A stretch of DNA of 64,000 nucleotides from Phyllobacterium zundukense (GTDB lineage: Bacteria > Pseudomonadota > Alphaproteobacteria > Rhizobiales > Rhizobiaceae), in the NCBI RefSeq assembly GCF_025452195.1, contig NZ_CP104973.1, forward strand, positions 124,001 to 188,000, written 5' to 3'. The notes beneath the pieces were generated by a model that was given only the letters and a program-made list of their open reading frames with translations, was not told where the DNA came from and searched no databases. Positions 8,262 through 16,200 of the stretch are shown one piece after another (position 1 is the stretch's first letter; every line of letters starts with the position of its first letter). Made by a program: the position numbers and the translations under genes.

Positions 8262-8555
8262 ATGGTTGTATATCCAATAATGCGAGATGCAATGAAACAC
8301 AGTCCAAAACAGATGCCTGAAGTTGGCGTCCACCCGAAACGGGTGCTGAGCCCTTCGGAACAGAAAAGTCTGGCAACCACCGCTGCCGCTTCTGCAATCA
8401 TCAATGATGAAACACATAAGTGGGAAAGCAAGACGGCACGTCTCAAGGCTTTACGGCTTGCAAAGGAAGCTGAAGAGCAGGCGGAAATCGCTGCCCGACC
8501 GCCGGCTGCTCCAAAAGCAAAGAAGACCAGCCGGACAGCTGCCAAAGCCAAGTAG
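8262..8555 (+). CDS. small Ala/Lys-rich protein, up to 97 aa
   Basis: An unrecognised protein with a central helical, charged segment (KWESKTARLKALRLAKEAEEQAEIAA) and an Ala/Pro/Lys tail (RTAAKAK) like those of small DNA- or RNA-associated proteins. ATGs at 8262, 8280 and 8292 are all possible; none has a strong ribosome site, so the length is 87-97 residues. It lies 21 bp after the 69-aa gene in the same direction, suggesting an operon of two small proteins. Confidence 0.6.
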   Translation: MVVYPIMRDAMKHSPKQMPEVGVHPKRVLSPSEQKSLATTAAASAIINDETHKWESKTARLKALRLAKEAEEQAEIAARPPAAPKAKKTSRTAAKAK

Positions 8556-8897
8556 TGGCTACTACAGGAGCCCGAGGTGACTCGATTGCGCACGATGACG
8601 AATCGATTGCCGCTTCTTTTTTCCATGTCATGCCGGACGACGAAAATATTTCTAAATAGAAAAACCCCGAAAAGACTAGGGTATAGACTTTAGTCGAGCT
8701 ATTCGAGATTATTTCTCAGGCATAGGCATTGACGAAACAAGCGCTTAGCCCTATGTATCGCCTATCGGTATTTGGTAGTTTGTAATTAGTTTTATTGCGC
8801 CATAGGCGCTCTGAAAGATCCTTCTTCAAAAATCGAGCTAAAAACTGCATGGCGCGTCGTGCCCTGTATTAAAATATTTCCATTGAAAGGGTTCATC
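8556..8897 (+). promoter_or_regulatory. long upstream/leader region of the cold-shock gene
   Basis: 342 bp without a gene. It contains a possible promoter (TTGACG 8729-8734, 17 bp, TATGTA 8752-8757) that would give a leader of about 135 nt. Inside that leader GCGCC-ATA-GGCGC at 8797-8809 is a short perfect hairpin. Long structured 5' leaders are typical of cspA-type genes and serve temperature-dependent translation; the role here is inference. Confidence 0.45.
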
Positions 8898-9107
8898 ATG
8901 AGCACTGGAACAGTAAAGTGGTTTAATTCCACAAAAGGCTTCGGCTTCATTCAACCAGATGATGGTTCAGCAGACGTATTCGTACACATCTCTGCCGTTG
9001 AGCGCGCTGGTATGCGCAGCCTCAATGACGGTCAGAAGATCAACTTCGAATTGGTCCGTGACAACAAGTCGGGCAAGATGACTGCTGATCAGCTTCAGGC
9101 TGGCTGA
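8898..9107 (+). CDS. cspA: cold-shock protein (CspA family)
   Basis: A 69-residue single cold-shock domain protein, an RNA chaperone binding single-stranded nucleic acid. RNP1 (KGFGFI, residues 16-21) and RNP2 (VFVHIS, residues 30-35) are intact, as is the N-terminal GTVKWFN. The start ATG at 8898 has GAAAGGG at a good distance; a 13-residue upstream extension is not part of the family. It is monocistronic, with a long leader and an intrinsic terminator downstream. The symbol is by family; rhizobia carry several paralogues and expression may not be cold-specific. Confidence 0.95.
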   Translation: MSTGTVKWFNSTKGFGFIQPDDGSADVFVHISAVERAGMRSLNDGQKINFELVRDNKSGKMTADQLQAG

Positions 9108-9174
9108 TAAATAATTCGTCTTCGCGGTCTTTGACCACGGATGTACTGGCACTGATAGCAGAGATGAATTTGAG

Positions 9175-9203
9175 AAGGTCGGGTTTTCCCGGCCTTTTAT
9201 TTT
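9175..9203 (+). terminator. intrinsic terminator after the cold-shock gene
   Basis: GGTCGGG (9177-9183) pairs with CCCGGCC (9188-9194, one G-T pair) across TTTT and is followed by a T-rich run TTTTATTTT. It lies about 70 bp after the stop codon. Confidence 0.85.
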
Positions 9204-9348
9204 GTCGGAATTTTACGTTTGACGCCAGCAACCAAGACATTTCGGCGCGTTGAGAAGAAATGTCTGGAAAGAATTACTTCGCCAACACACAGTGCGACTC
9301 ATGCCCTTTCTTCCAGGGATATCGCATTGTCTGAAGGAGTCGCCGATC

Positions 9349-10605
9349 ATGAAAGTTCTCGTCCTTGGCAGTGGCGTCGTCGGCGTCACATCGGCCTGGT
9401 ATCTGGCGCAGGCGGGCCACGAGGTCACCGTCATCGACCGCCAGCCAGGACCGGCGCGGGAGACGAGCTTCGCCAATGCCGGAGAAATATCGCCGGGCTA
9501 TTCCTCGCCATGGGCCGGCCCCGGTGTCCCGATCAAGGCAATCAAGTGGATGCTGATGCATTTTGGCCCGCTCGTCGTTCGGCCGAAGTTCGATCCCTAT
9601 ATGGCGCTGTGGTTAGCCAAGATGCTGCGCAACTGCACCTCAATGCGATATGCCCGCAACAAGGCCCGGATGGTCCCGATCGCGGAATACAGCCGCGATT
9701 GCCTCAAGGCGCTGCGCGCCGAGGTCGGCATTTCATATGATGAACGGACGCAGGGAACCCTGCAGCTCTTCCGCACGCAAAAGCAGTATGACGGAAGCGC
9801 TGGAGATATCGAAGTCCTGAAGCACTTCGGTGTGCCTTACGAGCTACTCGATCCGGACGGCTGTATCAAAGCTGAGCCAGCATTGGCCCATGTCAAAGAT
9901 AAATTCACAGGAGGTTTGCGGCTTCCAAACGACGAAACCGGCGACTGCCAGATGTTCACCGAAAAGCTCGCAGCTCTTTGTGCCGAGGCCGGCGTCAAGT
10001 TCCGGTTCAACACGACGATCACGTCGATCAACACCAGCACGAGCCGCATTGCCAGCGTATCGACCGAGACAGAAGAACTGATCGCAGACGCCTATGTGGT
10101 TGCTTTCGGCAGCTATTCACCCTTCCTGCTGCGGCGCATCGGTGTTTACATCCCTGTTTATCCGGTAAAGGGCTACTCGATTACCGTGCCGATCACCAAC
10201 GAGGATGCCGCTCCGGTTTCGACTGTGATGGACGAGACCTACAAGGTCGCGATCACCCGCCTCGGTGATCGCATCCGCGCCGGCGGCACCGCCGAAATTT
10301 CAGGATATGATCTCACCCTGCGCGAGAAGCGTCAGGCAACCCTCATGCACTCGGTCGGCGACTTGTTCCCCAAGGGTGGTGATCTGACCGAAGCAAGCTT
10401 CTGGACGGGCCTGCGGCCCATGACCCCGGACGGTCCGCCGATTATAGGCGGCGGCACGAGGTACTCGAATCTCTATCTCAACACCGGCCACGGCACGCTT
10501 GGCTGGACAATGTCCTGCGGCTCTGGCCGCGTGCTCGCCGATATAATTTCCGGTAAATCGCCGGATGTGGACCCGCTGCCCCTGAATATCAGCCGTTACG
10601 GCTGA
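9349..10605 (+). CDS. dadA: D-amino acid dehydrogenase small subunit
   Basis: A 418-residue FAD-dependent oxidoreductase of the DadA type, oxidising D-amino acids (typically D-alanine) to 2-oxo acids and ammonia and passing electrons to the respiratory chain at the inner membrane face. The FAD-binding motif [16 protein letters not shown] is at residues 4-19, with the family marker [14 protein letters not shown] near residue 45. The C-terminal part has [14 protein letters not shown] and [12 protein letters not shown]. The length matches the family. The start ATG at 9349 has GAAGGAG nine bases upstream. No dadX racemase or lrp regulator is adjacent. A perfect inverted repeat covers its stop codon. 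Confidence 0.93.
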   Translation: MKVLVLGSGVVGVTSAWYLAQAGHEVTVIDRQPGPARETSFANAGEISPGYSSPWAGPGVPIKAIKWMLMHFGPLVVRPKFDPYMALWLAKMLRNCTSMRYARNKARMVPIAEYSRDCLKALRAEVGISYDERTQGTLQLFRTQKQYDGSAGDIEVLKHFGVPYELLDPDGCIKAEPALAHVKDKFTGGLRLPNDETGDCQMFTEKLAALCAEAGVKFRFNTTITSINTSTSRIASVSTETEELIADAYVVAFGSYSPFLLRRIGVYIPVYPVKGYSITVPITNEDAAPVSTVMDETYKVAITRLGDRIRAGGTAEISGYDLTLREKRQATLMHSVGDLFPKGGDLTEASFWTGLRPMTPDGPPIIGGGTRYSNLYLNTGHGTLGWTMSCGSGRVLADIISGKSPDVDPLPLNISRYG

Positions 10606-10610
10606 TATTC
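10584..10610 (+). terminator. perfect 12-bp hairpin spanning the dadA stop codon
   Basis: GAATATCAGCCG (10584-10595) and CGGCTGATATTC (10599-10610) are perfect inverted repeats with a 3-nt loop; the stop TGA (10603-10605) lies in the second arm. No U-tract follows, so it may act as an mRNA 3' stabiliser or processing site instead of a terminator. Confidence 0.5.
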
Positions 10611-10766
10611 ATTCGCCGGCTTCAACAATCGCCTATAAGCCATTTAAAACATTACAAATCGTTTAGATTGATATTCGGTTTTCGTTCATCTCGTCAGACC
10701 TAAAACCGGGGTGTCCCAAGACAACCCGTGGTTTAAATCAAGCCGCGCTACTGACGAGGAAACGAA

Positions 10767-11102
10767 ATGAAAAAGATCGCTCTGGCAGCACTTGCCATCT
10801 CCTTGATCGCGACCCCTGCCGCGTTCGCCCAACAACAGAATTACAAGGGTGGCCATTACGGTCATCAGCAGGACCGCGTGATAACGAAGCGGGTCGCTAC
10901 GAAAACCGTGGTGGTGAAGAAGACCCGCTGGTCGCGTGGCCACGCACTCCCCTCGACTTACCGCCGCAATGTCGTACGCGATTATCACCGCTATCATTTG
11001 AAGACGCCACCGCGCGGTTACCAGTGGGTCAAGGCCGACAATGATTATGCCTTGATCAGCATCACTTCGGGTATCATTTCGGCACTCGTCCAGGCACGCT
11101 GA
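10767..11102 (+). CDS. RcnB-like periplasmic protein
   Basis: A 111-residue secreted protein: a classical signal peptide (MKKIALAALAISLIATPAAFA) with cleavage after AFA, then a basic His/Tyr-rich region. The C-terminal signature resembles the RcnB family (TYRRNVVRDYHRYHLKTPPRGYQWVKADNDYALISITSGII). RcnB in E. coli is a periplasmic protein influencing nickel/cobalt homeostasis, but most family members have no tested role. The start ATG has GAGGAAA seven bases upstream. It is monocistronic and ends at a strong hairpin shared with the convergent pbpC. Confidence 0.82.
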   Translation: MKKIALAALAISLIATPAAFAQQQNYKGGHYGHQQDRVITKRVATKTVVVKKTRWSRGHALPSTYRRNVVRDYHRYHLKTPPRGYQWVKADNDYALISITSGIISALVQAR

Positions 11103-11121
11103 TCGGAAACTATTTTGAAAC

Positions 11122-11150
11122 GGCGGCGCCATGGCGCGCCGCCTTGTTAT
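11122..11150. terminator. GC-rich hairpin between RcnB-like gene and pbpC
   Basis: GGCGGCGC (11122-11129) pairs with GCGCCGCC (11136-11143) across a 6-nt loop, followed by TTGTTAT. It lies between convergent genes and could stop transcription of the plus-strand gene. Confidence 0.7.
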
Positions 11151-11152
11151 AT

Positions 11153-13237
11153 TCAATCGACAAACACTCGAACGCTAGCCGCGCGACCGACTGAATCGAT
11201 GACTGTGAGCGTCGAATATCCACCGCCGTCCGGGACCCATTGGTTGACGCGACGGCGCGATGTTTCCGGCAAGGGCTTGCCATTGGCGAGCCAACGGAAC
11301 GGTGCGCGACCGCCCTGCAGCTTCAGCGCCAGCGGCATGATTTCACCGCCTGTTGTTGCTCCAAGCTCGATGCGTGCGCCTTCAGGCGGATAGACGATCT
11401 GCGGTGCCGGCTCGCGTGTCGTCGAAGCAAGCAAACCACTCGAATTTATCGCAAAACGCCGCTGACTGATCGGCAGTTGCGCCTGCGCTATGCGGGTAGC
11501 TCCCGCTGGAGCAGGTTGCAGAGGCGTTATGGCGACGCCGGATTTAGCGAAACCTTCGAACAGGATCGGCGCGGCCGAGCCATACCCGGTCAGACCCGGC
11601 ACTGCGCCATTGTCTGGCCGGCCAACCCATACGCCGAGAACATAATTGCCATCGAAACCGACCGACCATGCATCGCGGTAACCGTAGCTCGTGCCGGTCT
11701 TGTAGGCAATGCCGCGCTGCCCGGAACCGAGGGGCGGCATGACACCGGAGAGGATATCGGCAATGTTCCACGCCGCCACAGGTTCGAGCAGCGGCTCGCC
11801 CTCGATCGAGCCGGGCTTGTCCTGAATTCCATCGCCGAGTTGCATTGGCCTGCCGCGATTAGCAAGGCTGGCATAGAGTTGCACGAGGTCCTTCAGGGTA
11901 ACGCCTACACCGCCGAGACCGATGGCGAGGCCCGGCGCTTCATTCGGCGGCAACACCGGTCGGACATCGGAGCGACGGAACCGCATCATCAGCCGTGCCG
12001 GTCCGACTGCGTCGAGCAGACGGACTGCAGGAACGTTGAGCGACAATTGCAACGCCTGCCGAATGCTGACGTCGCCTTGATAGCTCATATCGAAATTGCG
12101 CGGCCGGTAGCCGAAGAAGTCGGCGGGCCGATCCTCGATTATGGTTTCCTGGCTGACCAGGCCATCCTCGAAGGCCAAGCCATAGATAAAGGGCTTCAGC
12201 GTCGAGCCGGGCGAGCGCTTGATCCGGGTCATGTCAATCCAGCCCGAGCGGCTCGCGTCGAAATAATCCGCGGATCCAACCTCGCCGACGATCTCGCCGG
12301 TGCGCACGTCCGCCATGACCATGGCGACTGATACCTTGGGACCGACCTTGCCCGCTGCGTCCCTCGCGACTGCTTCCAATCCCTGCTGGACCTGCCGGCG
12401 CAGCGTTGTCAGATGCCGTCGGACCGACGGCTCCTTGCGCTGGGCGGCTTCCGCCAGATGCGCTGCATAGGCCGGCAATTGCAAACGCCGCGACGGAATT
12501 GGTGCGAGACCGGCCCGCGCGGCTTCGCTTGTCCCCACAACCTTTTCGACGGCCATGCGATGCAGCACGCGGCCACGCGCCGCTTCGGCCAAGGCGAGAT
12601 TGCGGTCGGGTCTGCGTCTTTCCGGCAATTGCGGCAGAGCGACGAGCAGAGCGGACTGCGCGACAGTCAAGCGACGCGGCTCCTTGCCGAAATAGGCAAG
12701 ACTTGCGGCGCGCACCCCTTCAAGGTTACCGCCATAGGGGGCAAGAGACAGATAGAGGTCGAGGATTTCGACCTTGCTCAAACGTCGCTCGATTTGCAGC
12801 GCGCGCGCCAACTGCTGAAGCTTTGCAGTGAGTGATCTGCCCTCGCGCGGCTCAATCAGCCGGGCAACCTGCATGGTCAAGGTCGAGGCGCCGGAAACGA
12901 TACGGCCATTGCTGACGACCTGCACCGCTGCGCGTGCAAGCGCGACGAGGTCAATGCCCCGGTGTTGCCAGAAGCGCTGGTCCTCGTAGGCGGTGAGCAT
13001 GCGGACGAATTGCGGATCGACATCCTTTGCTGTCGTGCCGAGCCGCCAGCGGCCTTCGGAGGTCGCGAAGGCGCGCAGCAACTGTCCATCCGCATCAAGG
13101 ACCTCAGTCGAAACCTCCGCCGCCTTCTCGAGCGGCGGTGGAAAAGCGCGGTCGGTCAGGTCGAGGCCAAACGCAAGCACCGTGGCCAGCACCAGATTGG
13201 CCGAAATGCCGATGCAGAGTTTGCGCGTGGGCCACAT
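11153..13237 (-). CDS. pbpC: penicillin-binding protein 1C
   Basis: A 694-residue bifunctional peptidoglycan synthase anchored by one N-terminal helix (about residues 9-28) with its catalytic parts in the periplasm. The glycosyltransferase (GT51) domain shows YEDQRFWQHRGID (catalytic Glu85) and GASTLTMQVAR near 116. The transpeptidase domain has SPGSTLKP (Ser345, Lys348), SLN and KTGTSYG. A C-terminal BiPBP_C-type beta domain follows from about residue 600. The ATG overlaps the TAA of the upstream alpha-2-macroglobulin gene (TAATG), so translation is coupled. The yfhM-pbpC pairing is widespread and links a protease trap with cell wall repair. Confidence 0.95.
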   Translation of the reverse strand: MWPTRKLCIGISANLVLATVLAFGLDLTDRAFPPPLEKAAEVSTEVLDADGQLLRAFATSEGRWRLGTTAKDVDPQFVRMLTAYEDQRFWQHRGIDLVALARAAVQVVSNGRIVSGASTLTMQVARLIEPREGRSLTAKLQQLARALQIERRLSKVEILDLYLSLAPYGGNLEGVRAASLAYFGKEPRRLTVAQSALLVALPQLPERRRPDRNLALAEAARGRVLHRMAVEKVVGTSEAARAGLAPIPSRRLQLPAYAAHLAEAAQRKEPSVRRHLTTLRRQVQQGLEAVARDAAGKVGPKVSVAMVMADVRTGEIVGEVGSADYFDASRSGWIDMTRIKRSPGSTLKPFIYGLAFEDGLVSQETIIEDRPADFFGYRPRNFDMSYQGDVSIRQALQLSLNVPAVRLLDAVGPARLMMRFRRSDVRPVLPPNEAPGLAIGLGGVGVTLKDLVQLYASLANRGRPMQLGDGIQDKPGSIEGEPLLEPVAAWNIADILSGVMPPLGSGQRGIAYKTGTSYGYRDAWSVGFDGNYVLGVWVGRPDNGAVPGLTGYGSAAPILFEGFAKSGVAITPLQPAPAGATRIAQAQLPISQRRFAINSSGLLASTTREPAPQIVYPPEGARIELGATTGGEIMPLALKLQGGRAPFRWLANGKPLPETSRRRVNQWVPDGGGYSTLTVIDSVGRAASVRVFVD

Positions 13238-16200
13238 TATTGTGCTGCGACGACCTCCATGCGACCGGTTGCCGTACGCGCGGAGAACTGAGGGCGGTAC
13301 ATGTCCTCGACGCTGGCTGCCGGATGGTCATAGGTGCCGGGTGTTACCGCTCGGACTACATAGGCCAGCGTGATTTCGCCATTGTCCCCCGTCGCCCGGT
13401 CAAAGGCGGCTACGAAACGATCGCTGCGGAACTCCGTGTGCGCTGCCTCCACTTCGCCGATCCAGTCGAAATTCGACAGGCTGGCGCTGTTGACGAGACC
13501 GGGATTATCGATCTCGAAACCGGAAGGCAAAAGATCGGTGATGAGCACACGCGACGGCCAGTTGTTGTTCTCTGTCACTTTCAAAACAACTACATAGCGC
13601 TCGTTCTGCTTGGCCTGGCTGACATTGGCCTCCTTGCCATCAAGCGTGTAATAGGTACGTTCGATGTTGAAACCATCGCCCCCGGCAGGCAGCGGCTGCG
13701 ACGGAGAAGCCACTGTCGTCACCACTGCCGACACAGGTTCGGCGGTTGCATTGGTGATGGTCACCGGTTGTGCGAGCAGTTCATCGCCGGTCAATCGTGC
13801 CGAATAGCCACCAGTGTGAGCAGCGCCATTGATGTCGAGCTGCAGATCCCTGTCGCCATCCTGAACAGCGCGCGCCGCAAGCAGCATCCATGTTTGCTCC
13901 TGCGTGCTCGTATAGGTCTTGTGCTCCCATTCACTGGCAACGATCTTCGACAGTTGCGGGATGATCGGCGGGACGGGACGGCTCTCGGCAGCAAGCGCCA
14001 GAACAGCGGCGTCATCGCGAAGCGACGAGCCGTAGTCCGAACGGACGAGGCTGACATTGGTCACGGTGGTCGCCTGTTGCAGGGCATTGGTGAAAATGCT
14101 TTGCGAACGCTGGGCATCGCCATAAAGCGATAGGGCGGCGGCAAGATGCGCACGCGACAATGGCGTCGGGAACTCGCCAAGTTTCGTGTCAGCGTAGTAA
14201 CGCAGGTCGCTGATCGCCGCTTTGCGGTTACGCGCCAGGACATAGAACGCATAGGCAATTTCATTGCCCTGATCCTTGACATTCACGTCGTAGCTCAGCG
14301 AGTTTTGCAAGTTTTCAAGTGCTTGTACGAGAGCTTGTTCCGGCACATTGTATTTCTGTTCGCGAGCACGGGTGAGGAAGTCCGTGACATAGGCATCAAG
14401 CCAGAGGTCGCCGGAGCCCGGCGCCCAAAGACCGAAGCTGCCGGCAGAGGATTGATACGACAGGACACGGTAGATCGCTTCCTGCACACGTTTCTGCACT
14501 TCGCCGTCGTCGGCAATTCCAGACTGCCTGGCGAGATCGCTCATATAGAGCAGTGGCAGGGCGCGGCTGGTCGTCTGCTCTGCGCAACCATAGGGGTAGC
14601 GATCGAGCGTCATCAGCAACGCCGGAATATCGAAGGCGGCCGAGCGCGTTACATTGAGACTGACCGAAGCCCCTTGCAAGACGCTGCCAGCCAGCAACTC
14701 GCTATCCACCTTGAGGCTGCTGTTGGGCCCAAGCTTGATCGGCCTGCGCACGGTCATCGGCAAGGTCGCCGGCCGGACCGGGACATTCAAGGTCTGCTCG
14801 AGCGAGAGACCTGCGGCATTCGACAATTTGACCGATACTACCCCGTCGCCCGGCTGATTGCCCGTCAATGGCAAGATAAGGTTTGCCTTACCACCTGCAG
14901 CCAGATTGACGGTTTGTGACGCGGCCGGTTGATCGACCTTCACCGCAGGATTGCTGGTGACCTGCACCTGATAGTCGCCTGCCGGCGCGTCGGTATTGGC
15001 GATATCGAGCCGCAACGCGGCCTTATCGCCAGGGGCAAGGAATTTCGGCAAGCTCGCGGTGACGACCACGGGATCGCGAATGACCACGTCGGAGGTGGCG
15101 TGGCCAACACCCGATTTCGACCAGGCGACAGCCATGACACGCGCCGTTCCGTTAAACTGCGGAATATCGAAGCTGACATTGGCCTTACCCTGTGCGTCCA
15201 GCTTTACCGGCCCGGAGAAGAAGGCAACCAGCTTTTCAGTGGGTGGGCTGCCTTGCATCGGCATTTGCGCGCCGTCACCGCCGGTGCGCAGCTTGCCGGT
15301 TGCGCCCTGCGAACCATCGATCAAGCGGCCATAAAGGTCGCGAATCTCGAGACCGAGCTGGCGTTGGCCGAAGTACCAGCCATCCGGATTCGGTGCTTCA
15401 TAACGGGTAAGATTAAGAATACCGACATCCACTGCAGCAACGGTGACGAAAGCTCCCTCGTTCGCACCGGCACCAGTGACTTGAAGGGCGATGTTCAACG
15501 GCTTGCGAGGTTCGGTCTTCGGTGGCGTATCCAGCTGTACAGCGAGCTTGCGATCGCCCGGATTGACGTTAAGCCATTTCACACCGATGGCACGCATCGG
15601 CATATGGGTTTCCTGCGCGTCACCCGGACGGAACAACGTGGCTGTGACGTAAGCCCCCGCACCCCAATCAGCGGTGACAGGAACATCGACTTCACCACCC
15701 TCGACCGGAATACTTGCGCGTTTCGTAACCAGCAAGTTCTCGGCACCGACGGTCACCAGCAGTTCGCCGGCGAAACGCGGCGAAACCTTCAATTTCGCCG
15801 TTTCACCGGGGGCATAGTTTTCCTTATCGAGAGCGATCTGAAGACCGTCCGGCGTTTCGGTGGAAGTGGTTGCCACATAATAGCCGGCATCGAATTGAAC
15901 GCTTGAGGCGGGGCCGTCCGCAACAGCGGTTTCCACCTCCAGGCGGAACTGACCCCAGGCAACAGGGACGGAAATATCAGCGCCATCCGCCGTTGTATCG
16001 ATCACCCCATTCGCAACTTGCTTGGTCGAAAGGATCGGCTCGTATTTCCATGAATTGCCGTCACGGTACCACTGATAGTTGCGCTCGACGCTGATGAGTT
16101 TCCATTGAAGCCCCTGCATGGCCTGTTTCTGGCCATTCTCATCCACAGCAATGACATGAAATTTGCCAACGGAGTTTTCGGCGAGAGCACCTGAGAACTC

